64,000 bases of DNA from Muribaculaceae bacterium (GTDB lineage Bacteria > Bacteroidota > Bacteroidia > Bacteroidales > Muribaculaceae). Location of the stretch: positions 768,349 through 832,348 of the forward strand of contig JAMPAK010000001.1 in NCBI GenBank assembly GCA_023667285.1. Direction: 5' to 3'. The first letter of the stretch is position 1; every line of letters starts with the position of its first letter. Position numbers and translations under genes: made by a program. Below the pieces are notes generated by a model, which was given only the letters and a program-made list of their open reading frames with translations, was not told where the DNA came from and searched no databases. Positions 56,651 to 64,000 of the stretch are shown piece after piece.

Positions 56651-57250
56651 GTGAAGAAACCGCCAGTCATCCTCCCTTCATGCCTCACTCCATTCGTGCT
56701 TGAGGCCGGGTGTGACGAAGCCGGACGCGGATGTCTGGCCGGACCGGTGTGCGCCGCCGCCGTCATCCTCCCAGACGGTTTCGAGCATCCGCTCCTCAAC
56801 GACTCAAAGAAACTCACGGAGACCCGGCGCGATGAATTGCGCCCCATCATCGAGAGTGAGGCCGTGGCATGGGCAGTGGGATGGGCCTCACCTCTGGAGA
56901 TAGACACAATCAATATCCTTAACGCCTCAATTCTTGCCATGCACCGCGCGCTCAACCTCCTCAAAGTCCGTCCCGGCGAAATTGTAGTCGACGGAAACCG
57001 CTTCAAGCCATATGGCGACACTCCTTATAAAACCATTGTCAAGGGCGACGCCACGCTCGGCAATATAGCAGCCGCCTCTATTCTCGCCAAGACACACCGC
57101 GATGAACTCATGCGCCGTCTCGCAGCGGAGTGTCCAGGCTACGACTGGGAGATAAACAAAGGCTACCCCACCGTGGCCCACCGCGAGGCTATAGCCCGCC
57201 TGGGCCTCACATCCCATCACCGCAAGACATTCAAGTGGCACATCGACTGA
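56651..57250 (+). CDS. rnhB: Ribonuclease HII
   Basis: Cuts RNA in RNA:DNA hybrids and starts removal of single ribonucleotides. The 199 residues include the catalytic [15 protein letters not shown] (Asp22, Glu23), [14 protein letters not shown] and [10 protein letters not shown], and the [10 protein letters not shown] region. The start is the GTG at 56651, 21 bp after the regulator gene, giving a normal N-terminus. Confidence 0.96.
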   Translation: MKKPPVILPSCLTPFVLEAGCDEAGRGCLAGPVCAAAVILPDGFEHPLLNDSKKLTETRRDELRPIIESEAVAWAVGWASPLEIDTINILNASILAMHRALNLLKVRPGEIVVDGNRFKPYGDTPYKTIVKGDATLGNIAAASILAKTHRDELMRRLAAECPGYDWEINKGYPTVAHREAIARLGLTSHHRKTFKWHID

Positions 57251-57274
57251 AGCCAACTATCTGTTCTCACATCA

Positions 57275-57313
57275 ACACCCATCCCCGCTACGCAGCCGAG
57301 ATGGGTATTTTTT
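57275..57313 (+). terminator. Terminator after rnhB
   Basis: AACACCCATC pairs with GATGGGTATT (one mismatch) around a GC-rich loop and is followed by six T. It ends the regulator/rnhB transcript. Confidence 0.7.
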
Positions 57314-57354
57314 CTCTGCCATCTGCATAGTCTGCTATTGCTTGATTCAACAAG

Positions 57355-57618
57355 TGTTGATAAGTGTGTTGATAAGTGTTGATAACAATTCAATAGATTT
57401 TAATAAACAGCTCTTGACATGTATTGGTTCATGCTCGTATAGACAAGATGGTGAGTAACCCAAAATAGTTATTGTTTATCTTTCAGAGGGTTTTCCATAG
57501 GGTTATCTACAGAAACCGGTTGTTTCATTCACAAAAAGTTCTTAACTTTGCACATTATTAACAGGATGTTAATAACTACACTAAGATACTGAGTGACAGA
57601 TGCAAGAGATGTTCATAA
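57355..57618. other. Cluster of DnaA-box-like sites, candidate replication-related region
   Basis: Within the 510-bp gap 57251-57760, three identical TGTTGATAA sites (complement of TTATCAACA) lie in tandem at 57355-57363, 57367-57375 and 57377-57385. TTATCTACA is at 57503-57511, the related TTATTAACA and TGTTAATAA at 57555-57563 and 57567-57575, and TGTTCATAA at 57610-57618. A very AT-rich stretch follows at about 57710-57760. No protein gene fits. This could be an origin, a DnaA-titration site or a DnaA-regulated promoter. dnaA is not in view. Confidence 0.4.
57520..57575 (+). promoter_or_regulatory. Promoter with adjacent palindrome upstream of nadA
   Basis: TTG (57520-57522), 20 bp, TAACTTTG (57543-57550) fits the consensus. 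The expected start site falls inside a perfect inverted repeat TTATTAACA / TGTTAATAA with a 3-base gap (57555-57575), a possible operator. The leader to the nadA ATG would be about 200 bases. Confidence 0.55.
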
Positions 57619-57760
57619 ACCATTGAATAATGTTAACCATACATCAATAACCCTTATATGCAAGCATTTCAGGTGAAAGTTATTGCACATTTCTACAGAC
57701 ATTACTCTTTTTCTTAAATAAATCTTTTTCAAAAAAATTTTTTTCAAATATAAATAATCA

Positions 57761-58726
57761 ATGAAAGCAGACAAAGGGTATGTGGAGGCCGAGGTGGCTC
57801 CGGGCATTGATTTTGCAGCCGAGATAGCGAGGCTGAAAAAAGAGAAGAATGCCGTCATCCTGGCTCACTACTATACGCTGCCTGAGATTCAGGAAGCGGC
57901 TGACTTCATAGGTGACTCACTCGCCTTGGCACGGATTGCCGAGCGGCTCGACAACGACATCATCGTGATGTGTGGAGTCCACTTCATGGGAGAGACAGTC
58001 AAGATTCTCTGTCCTGACAAGAAGGTTCTGGTGCCCGACCTTAACGCCGGATGCTCCCTTGCCGACAGCTGTCCCGCTCCTGACCTCGAGAAGTTCATAG
58101 CAGAACATCCCGGACACACCGTCATATCATATGTCAACACATCGGCTGCCGTCAAGGCTCTCACCGACATTGTGGTCACCTCTGGAAATGCCATGCAGAT
58201 TGTGGGATCGCTCCCGGAGGATGAGAAGATAATCTTCGGCCCTGACCGTAATCTGGGCAACTACATCAACTCGCAGACAGGGAGAAACATGGTGTTGTGG
58301 GACGGTGCATGTCATGTCCATGAGCAGTTCTCCCTCGAGGGGATACTACGGCTGAAGAAGGAACATCCTGAGGCCAAGGTCCTTGTCCATCCCGAGTGTC
58401 CAGCACCCGTCAGACTGGTAGCCGACAAGGTTGGCTCCACCGCTGTCCTGCTGAAATGGGCCGAGGACTCACCTTATAATGAATTCATAGTGGCTACAGA
58501 GAGCGGTATCCTCCATGAGATGAAGCGCAGGTGTCCCGACAAGGTGTTCATCCCGGCTCCTCCGTCTGACTCCACTTGTGCTTGCAACGACTGCTCCTTC
58601 ATGAAGCTCAACACAATGCGCAAACTCTATCTGACTCTCCTCCATGAACTCCCCGAAGTGGAGGTTGACCCGGCTATAATCGACCGTGCGCGCCGCCCCA
58701 TCGAGCGTATGCTTCAGATGAGTTGA
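57761..58726 (+). CDS. nadA: Quinolinate synthase
   Basis: Fe-S enzyme condensing iminoaspartate and DHAP in NAD synthesis. The 321 residues show LAHYYTLPEIQEAADFIGDS, MCGVHFMGETVKIL and CACNDCSFMKLNT. The [4Fe-4S] ligands are probably Cys71, Cys184 (GACHVHEQF) and one of Cys273/275/278. nadB is not nearby. leuS begins 24 bp downstream. Confidence 0.97.
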   Translation: MKADKGYVEAEVAPGIDFAAEIARLKKEKNAVILAHYYTLPEIQEAADFIGDSLALARIAERLDNDIIVMCGVHFMGETVKILCPDKKVLVPDLNAGCSLADSCPAPDLEKFIAEHPGHTVISYVNTSAAVKALTDIVVTSGNAMQIVGSLPEDEKIIFGPDRNLGNYINSQTGRNMVLWDGACHVHEQFSLEGILRLKKEHPEAKVLVHPECPAPVRLVADKVGSTAVLLKWAEDSPYNEFIVATESGILHEMKRRCPDKVFIPAPPSDSTCACNDCSFMKLNTMRKLYLTLLHELPEVEVDPAIIDRARRPIERMLQMS

Positions 58727-58750
58727 GATGAAAACACTTCACAGATAATT

Positions 58751-61528
58751 ATGGAATACAATCATAGAGAAATTGAGAAGCGCTGGCAGAATAAATGGCG
58801 CGATGAAAAGGTCTATAAGACCGATATAGACAAATCGAGACCCAAGTTCTATGTGCTCGACATGTTTCCCTACCCCTCAGGCGCGGGTCTGCATGTGGGG
58901 CATCCACTGGGCTACATAGCGTCAGACATCTTCTCGCGCTACAAGCGTCTGAGAGGATTCAACGTCCTTCACCCGATGGGATATGACGCTTATGGCCTCC
59001 CAGCTGAGCAGTATGCCATCCAGACTGGACAGCATCCTGAGAAAACCACACGTCAGAACATAGCCCGCTATCGGGAGCAGCTCGACAAGATTGGCTTCTG
59101 CTATGACTGGGACCGTGAGGTGAGGACATGCGACCCCGGCTTCTACAAATGGACCCAATGGGCCTTCATGCAGATGTTCGGCCACTACTACAGTAAGAAT
59201 GAGAAGAAGGCGCTCCCCATCAGCCTTCTAGTGGAGAGTTTTGAGAAAAACGGCTCAGAGGGCATAGATGCCGCCTGCGGAGAGGAACTCTCGTTCACAG
59301 CCGATGAGTGGAAGGCCATGAGCGACAAGGAGAAGAGCGACACACTCATGAACTATCGCATAGCCTATCTGGGCAACACGATGGTAAACTGGTGTCCGGC
59401 TCTCGGCACTGTGCTTGCTAACGATGAGGTAAGTGAGGGTGTGAGTGTGCGCGGAGGTCATCCTGTGGAGCAGAAACTCATGTATCAATGGTGTCTGCGT
59501 GTCTCTGCTTATGCACAGCGTCTGCTCGACGGTCTCGACTCTGTCGACTGGACAGACTCTCTCAAGGAGACTCAGCGCAACTGGATTGGCCGCTCTGAGG
59601 GAGCCGAGATGCGCTTCCCGGTGGCCGGCAGGGACGATCTCTCACTCCTTATCTTCACCACTAGGGCCGATACTGTGTTTGGAGTCACCTTCATGGTGCT
59701 TGCGCCTGAGAGTGAGTATGTAGATATGGTCACCACTCCCGAGCAGCGCAAAGCTGTAGATGAATATCTCGACTCCATCAAGCATAAAACCGAGCGCGAG
59801 AGGATGATAGACAAGAAAGTGTCAGGAGTCTTCACAGGTTCCTATGCTGTGAATCCTCTCACCGGACGTGAGATACCTATATACATAAGCGACTACGTTC
59901 TGGCAGGATATGGGACAGGCGCCATCATGGCTGTCCCGGCCCATGACAGCCGAGACTATGCCTTCGCCCGCCACTTCGACCTCCCCATCATACCTCTCAT
60001 CGAGGGCGCAGAAGTGAGCGAGGAGAGTTTCGACGCCAAGAGCGGAAAGATGATCAACAGTGCCTCTGACCGCCTCAACCTCAACGGACTTGAGGTGAAG
60101 GACGCCATTGCCGCTGCCAAGCGCTACATCGAGGAGGCAGGCATAGGGCGCGTGAAGGTCAACTATCGCCTGCGCGACGCCATATTCAGCCGCCAGAGAT
60201 ACTGGGGAGAGCCATTCCCCGTCTACTATAAGGATGGAATCCCCACTCTGATGAACGAGGACAAACTTCCTCTCCTCCTCCCCGAGATTGACAAATATCT
60301 CCCCACAGAAACCGGAGAGCCTCCTCTGGGGAGAGCCAAGGGTTGGGTCACAGAGGATGGCTACCCCATCGAGCTCAACACTATGCCCGGCTTCGCGGGA
60401 TCGTCGGCCTACTATCTCCGCTACATGGATCCTCACAACGATGAGGCTCTCGTGGGTAAGGAGGCTGATGAATACTGGCGTAATGTAGACCTCTACATCG
60501 GAGGTACCGAGCATGCCACCGGCCACCTCATATACTCAAGATTCTGGAACAAGTTCCTCTACGACCTGGGTGTGGTCTGCGAGCCTGAGCCTTTCAAGAA
60601 ACTCATCAACCAGGGCATGATCCAGGGCAGGAGCAATTTTGTATATCGCATCAAGGACACAAACACCTTCGTCTCAGCAGGCCTGAAGAAGGACTATGAC
60701 GTCACACCTATACATGTGGATGTCAACATTGTGAGCAACGATATCCTCGACCTTGAGAAGTTCAAGGCATGGCGTCCGGAGTTCAACACTGCCGAGTTCA
60801 TCCTAGAGGATGGCAAATATGTGTGTGGATGGGCTGTCGAGAAAATGTCGAAGTCTATGTTTAACGTTGTCAACCCTGACGACATAGTGGAGCGCTATGG
60901 AGCCGACACTCTCAGGCTCTACGAGATGTTCCTCGGTCCGCTCGAGCAGAGCAAGCCTTGGGACACAAACGGCATCGACGGTGTGAACAGATTCCTAAAG
61001 AAACTCTGGGGTCTATATTATAAAGGTGACACACTCCTTGTAGACGACTCCAAGCCCTCGCCTGAGGCTCTCAAGTCGCTTCATAAACTCATAAAGAAGG
61101 TTACGGGCGATATCGAGACCTTCAGCTACAACACCTCTGTGGCTGCGTTCATGATATGTGTCAACGAACTCACCCAGATGAAATGTCACTCACGCGCAAT
61201 CCTCGAGCCACTGCTTATAGTGCTTGCGCCCTTTGCACCCCACATAGCAGAGGAACTATGGCACACAGCCATAGGCCACGACACCACCATCAACGATGCC
61301 CGCTGGCCCGAGTGGAACGAGGAGTATCTCACCGAGTCAACCACCCGCTATGCCGTCTCATTCAATGGCAAGGCCCGTTTCAACATCGATGTTCCCGCCG
61401 GCATGAAGCCCGATGAGGTCCAGGCCGTGGCCATGGCTCACGAGGGTGCCTCCAAGTGGCTTGACGGTAAGACGGTGAGAAAAGTCATCGTCGTTCCCGG
61501 CAAGATTGTGAATATAGTAGTAGGCTGA
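58751..61528 (+). CDS. leuS: Leucyl-tRNA synthetase
   Basis: Class Ia synthetase of 925 residues, with the HIGH-equivalent HVGHPLGY near residue 45, a CP1 editing domain ([18 protein letters not shown] and [19 protein letters not shown]), KMSKS at 698-702 and the C-terminal anticodon region. The length is slightly above the usual 860-900. A strong terminator follows. Confidence 0.98.
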   Translation: MEYNHREIEKRWQNKWRDEKVYKTDIDKSRPKFYVLDMFPYPSGAGLHVGHPLGYIASDIFSRYKRLRGFNVLHPMGYDAYGLPAEQYAIQTGQHPEKTTRQNIARYREQLDKIGFCYDWDREVRTCDPGFYKWTQWAFMQMFGHYYSKNEKKALPISLLVESFEKNGSEGIDAACGEELSFTADEWKAMSDKEKSDTLMNYRIAYLGNTMVNWCPALGTVLANDEVSEGVSVRGGHPVEQKLMYQWCLRVSAYAQRLLDGLDSVDWTDSLKETQRNWIGRSEGAEMRFPVAGRDDLSLLIFTTRADTVFGVTFMVLAPESEYVDMVTTPEQRKAVDEYLDSIKHKTERERMIDKKVSGVFTGSYAVNPLTGREIPIYISDYVLAGYGTGAIMAVPAHDSRDYAFARHFDLPIIPLIEGAEVSEESFDAKSGKMINSASDRLNLNGLEVKDAIAAAKRYIEEAGIGRVKVNYRLRDAIFSRQRYWGEPFPVYYKDGIPTLMNEDKLPLLLPEIDKYLPTETGEPPLGRAKGWVTEDGYPIELNTMPGFAGSSAYYLRYMDPHNDEALVGKEADEYWRNVDLYIGGTEHATGHLIYSRFWNKFLYDLGVVCEPEPFKKLINQGMIQGRSNFVYRIKDTNTFVSAGLKKDYDVTPIHVDVNIVSNDILDLEKFKAWRPEFNTAEFILEDGKYVCGWAVEKMSKSMFNVVNPDDIVERYGADTLRLYEMFLGPLEQSKPWDTNGIDGVNRFLKKLWGLYYKGDTLLVDDSKPSPEALKSLHKLIKKVTGDIETFSYNTSVAAFMICVNELTQMKCHSRAILEPLLIVLAPFAPHIAEELWHTAIGHDTTINDARWPEWNEEYLTESTTRYAVSFNGKARFNIDVPAGMKPDEVQAVAMAHEGASKWLDGKTVRKVIVVPGKIVNIVVG

Positions 61529-61551
61529 GAATCCCCGGCATAATATTTTAA

Positions 61552-61589
61552 AAAATCGGGCGGAATATGAGGTTATTTCGCCCGATTTT
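61552..61589 (+). terminator. Terminator after leuS
   Basis: A perfect 11-bp stem AAAATCGGGCG / CGCCCGATTTT with a 16-base loop; the right arm ends in T4. Confidence 0.85.
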
Positions 61590-61592
61590 GCA

Positions 61593-61600
61593 TAACTTTG
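61593..61600 (+). promoter_or_regulatory. Candidate -7 element of pyrH-frr
   Basis: TAACTTTG fits the -7 consensus 38 bp before the pyrH ATG. The -33 region falls in the leuS terminator and shows no TTTG. Confidence 0.5.
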
Positions 61601-61638
61601 TGGAAAACCCTTAACACTTATTTCCTAATAGAATAAAA

Positions 61639-62352
61639 ATGGAACTGAAATATAAGAGAATACTCCTCAAACTCAGCGGTGAGTCGCTCATGGGTGCCCA
61701 AGGCTACGGCATCGACACTGAGCGCCTCGGCCAGTATGCCCGTCAGATTGCTAAGATTGTATCAATGGGCGTTGAGGTTGGCATAGTGATTGGTGGAGGC
61801 AACATTTTCCGTGGTCTCTCCGGTGCAGCCAAGGGATTTGACCGTGTCAAGGGTGACCAGATGGGGATGCTCGCCACTGTCATCAACTCCCTGGCACTCT
61901 CGAGCGCCCTCGAGGCCATAGGACAGCCTGCCCGTGTGCTGACAGCAATAGGGATGTTTCCCATAGGGGAGCAGTATTCCAACCGCCGGGCCATCGAGAC
62001 AATCGAAAAAGGCGAGGTAGCCATCATGGCCGGAGGAACAGGCAATCCCTTCTTCACCACCGACACCGGCAGTGCCCTCCGCGGCATAGAGATTGGTGCC
62101 GACATCATGCTCAAGGGCACACGTGTGGATGGCGTCTATACAGCCGACCCTGAGAAGGATCCCACAGCCACCAAGTTTGATGAGATATCATATGATGAGG
62201 TACTGGCGCGCAATCTCCGCGTCATGGACATCACAGCCACAGCCCTCTGCAAGGAGAACGGACTCCCCATCCTTGTCTTCGACATGGACACCCCCGGCAA
62301 TCTCCTCAAGGTCATCGAGGGTGAGCCTATTGGCACCCGCATCCACCCATAA
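61639..62352 (+). CDS. pyrH: UMP kinase
   Basis: Phosphorylates UMP to UDP. The 237 residues of the amino-acid-kinase fold have the N-terminal ILLKLSGESLMG, VGIVIGGGNIFRG, GTGNPFFTTDT and the UTP-responsive central loop. The order pyrH-frr (24 bp apart) is conserved in bacteria; tsf is not present directly upstream here. Confidence 0.97.
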   Translation: MELKYKRILLKLSGESLMGAQGYGIDTERLGQYARQIAKIVSMGVEVGIVIGGGNIFRGLSGAAKGFDRVKGDQMGMLATVINSLALSSALEAIGQPARVLTAIGMFPIGEQYSNRRAIETIEKGEVAIMAGGTGNPFFTTDTGSALRGIEIGADIMLKGTRVDGVYTADPEKDPTATKFDEISYDEVLARNLRVMDITATALCKENGLPILVFDMDTPGNLLKVIEGEPIGTRIHP

Positions 62353-62376
62353 AAACATTCTAATACCCATATAAAT

Positions 62377-62934
62377 ATGTCCCCTTCAGATTACTTAGAT
62401 CCCGCTGAGGAGAAAATGGAGCTCGCAGTCGCTTATCTCGACGAGGCTCTCGCACACATCCGTGCCGGCAAGGCTAATCCAAAGATTCTCGATGCAGTGC
62501 GTGTGAACTACTATGGCTCGAATGTGCCCATCTCAAATGTGGCCAACGTGGCTGTCCCCGATGCCCGCACCATCACCATCACACCTTGGGAGAAGTCTAT
62601 GTTCAAGGAGATTGAGAAAGCCATCATCAACTCCGAGCTCGGCATCATGCCCGAGAACAACGGCGAGATTATCCGCCTGGCCATCCCGCCCCTCACTGAG
62701 GAGCGCCGCAAGGCCCTCGTGAAGCAGAGCAAAGGCGAGGCTGAGAACGCCAAGGTCAGTGTACGCAACGCACGCCGCGACGCCATCGAAGGCTTGAAGA
62801 AAGCCGTCAAGCAAGGCATGAGCGAGGATGTTGAGAAGGATGCCGAGACATCTGTCCAGAAACTCCACGACAAATATCTCAAGAAGATAGACGAACTCTT
62901 CGCCGCAAAGGAGAAGGAAATCCTCACCGTCTGA
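62377..62934 (+). CDS. frr: Ribosome recycling factor
   Basis: Splits post-termination ribosomes with EF-G. At 185 residues it has the standard length, with [15 protein letters not shown] near residues 25-40, the beta domain ([15 protein letters not shown]) and the C-terminal long helices. Second gene of the pyrH operon, ended by the terminator at 62965-63010. Confidence 0.97.
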   Translation: MSPSDYLDPAEEKMELAVAYLDEALAHIRAGKANPKILDAVRVNYYGSNVPISNVANVAVPDARTITITPWEKSMFKEIEKAIINSELGIMPENNGEIIRLAIPPLTEERRKALVKQSKGEAENAKVSVRNARRDAIEGLKKAVKQGMSEDVEKDAETSVQKLHDKYLKKIDELFAAKEKEILTV

Positions 62935-62964
62935 CACACCGTCTCACCCTCTCATCAATTATAT

Positions 62965-63010
62965 AGCCAACTGCCACACCTCCCGAGGCCGGGACGTGTG
63001 GCAGTTGGCT
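62965..63010. terminator. Terminator between convergent frr and the hydrolase gene
   Basis: A perfect 15-bp stem AGCCAACTGCCACAC / GTGTGGCAGTTGGCT with a 16-base loop. It lies between two gene ends and probably serves both strands. Confidence 0.85.
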
Positions 63011-63035
63011 AATTCTTATATATTGGCTCAATACA

Positions 63036-64000
63036 CTAGTACATGGGCTTGAAAGGCTCCGTGCGGAACAGATGGCGGTTTGCATCGCCAACATAGTCGA
63101 TGCTCTTGGCCACATCTATCTTCATCACCGGCGCACCTTTACGGAGGTCGCACTTCCCGAGGTCAATATAGAAGATGCCGTCATTGGTGACAACGTCAAA
63201 ATAATATCTCAGGTCGCGTATGTTGGCATACGAGCGCCACTGTGTTGCTGAGAGATTGGCATCACCTGAAGTGTAGGTGAACGGGACAGAGACATTGGCC
63301 ATAATAGAGCGGATTATAGAGAAACCTAAAGCCGCATCGCCCGTCTTCTCAACATGATTGTCAAAGAAATAACCCCTCACAAACCTGTCAGGGCTGCTCA
63401 CCGTGCCGGGGAGAGTATGTGTGCCACCCTTGGCCACCCAATACTCATTTATAGCCGTAATCTGCGGATATGTAGGGTCATTTGTGAGCACCGGGATATC
63501 CTGTCCCTCATACAGTTTCACTGTTCCATGGTCAAACTCCAGGATGACGGAGCGCCCTGCGGCGTCGGTGATGCCCCAGTGCAGGGCCGACACTGTCCCA
63601 CCGTCAAAAGTGGCGCCCGTGATGTTGAAGTCGTGCTTCTCCAGCAGCTCTACAGCCTCAGGAGTGGTGGCACACAGGTCAAGGATCCACGCCGGAAACA
63701 TCGCCAGAGACATGGGCGGACGGTTTGTTGTCGAGTCATTCTCATAGACAGTCCCCTTGCAGAAAAGTCCGTTCACCACCAGCCCCTTCTCATTCATACC
63801 CTCTGTCACGCCGCCGTCATAGCCCACGGCATAGACTGCGCCATATTTCGATGTCCACTCCACGGCGCCGGGAAGTGAGTGGCCTTTCTTCTCCATTCCG
63901 CGCGGATAGACATAGAGATTTGTAGGGATGGGGTTCTTCCAGTCGAGCGAGCGGCCCACTATGCGCAGGCTGTCGTTACCCACATAAAGCACACGTGTGC
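63036..64000 (-). CDS. Choloylglycine hydrolase / penicillin V acylase family protein, 5' end missing
   Basis: Ntn-hydrolase (linear amide C-N hydrolase; bile salt hydrolase relatives). The frame is open past the GTG at 63992 to the window edge: the residues before it read T-R, and the last two bases of the window (GC on the minus strand) fit the Cys codon of the family's C-T-R start. The nucleophile and any signal peptide are thus cut off. Visible active-site stretches are GRSLDW, VVNGLF, LHWGITDAAG and VLTNDPTYP. Bile salts, penicillin V or N-acyl homoserine lactone-like amides are possible substrates. Confidence 0.88.
   Translation of the reverse strand, partial: TRVLYVGNDSLRIVGRSLDWKNPIPTNLYVYPRGMEKKGHSLPGAVEWTSKYGAVYAVGYDGGVTEGMNEKGLVVNGLFCKGTVYENDSTTNRPPMSLAMFPAWILDLCATTPEAVELLEKHDFNITGATFDGGTVSALHWGITDAAGRSVILEFDHGTVKLYEGQDIPVLTNDPTYPQITAINEYWVAKGGTHTLPGTVSSPDRFVRGYFFDNHVEKTGDAALGFSIIRSIMANVSVPFTYTSGDANLSATQWRSYANIRDLRYYFDVVTNDGIFYIDLGKCDLRKGAPVMKIDVAKSIDYVGDANRHLFRTEPFKPMY

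Noticed and set aside
1-64000. tRNA, rRNA, riboswitch, phage or transposase genes
   Set aside because: I looked in each gap and saw no cloverleaf, rRNA segment, known leader motif or mobile-element protein.

Overview
The window looks like chromosome of a gut Bacteroidales, most likely Muribaculaceae (S24-7) or a near relative. The evidence is: Bacteroidetes-type promoters (TTTG or TTG, 18-20 bp, then TAnnTTTG) in front of many genes; Bacteroidetes families such as Omp28-like lipoproteins, DUF6029-like barrels, C-terminal sorting-like domains and a PorZ-like propeller; start sites that do not depend on a Shine-Dalgarno; and mid-50s GC in the lines I counted. The genus is an inference. I saw no rRNA, tRNA, CRISPR array, IS transposase or prophage.

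Layout. 1-6.5 kb (+): the 3' part of cydB, then rimP-nusA-infB-folK. 6.5-17 kb (-): two unknown small genes, a PorZ-like propeller, rdgB, a lipid A phosphoethanolamine transferase, a thioredoxin lipoprotein, mdh, and an FtsX-like permease/ATPase/lipoprotein set. 16.9-38.6 kb (-): a nearly gapless run that begins with the division and cell-wall cluster (rsmH, ftsL, ftsI, murE, mraY, murD, ftsW, murG, murC, ftsQ, ftsA, ftsZ). It continues into an Ig-like lipoprotein, a flippase-like protein, an unknown membrane protein, aroA, a Cys-motif membrane protein and a metal ABC permease. mraZ and murF are not in the cluster.

38.8-45.6 kb (+): the aspartate/alanine antiporter and aspartate 4-decarboxylase pair, a 166-bp inverted-repeat element, a secreted Big_2-like protein, and an AT-rich two-gene island that reads as a Panacea (DUF4065) antitoxin with a GNAT-like partner. 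45.7-50.3 kb (-): efp, a SlyD-like isomerase, a zinc-ribbon coiled coil, a Nif3-like protein and aspS. Then recA (+); a tlpA-like/DUF6029-like/omp28/CTD-protein envelope operon (-); an atypical OmpR-type regulator and rnhB (+); a 510-bp intergenic region with clustered DnaA-box-like sites; nadA, leuS, pyrH and frr (+); and a choloylglycine-hydrolase-family gene cut by the window end.

Most of the window is core housekeeping. The stretches most worth following are the Panacea/GNAT-like island with its nested palindromes, the DnaA-box-like cluster before nadA, the response regulator with Glu at the phosphoacceptor position, the inverted-repeat element at 42.25-42.42 kb, and the uncharacterised ABC/FtsX/lipoprotein module at 13.6-16.8 kb.
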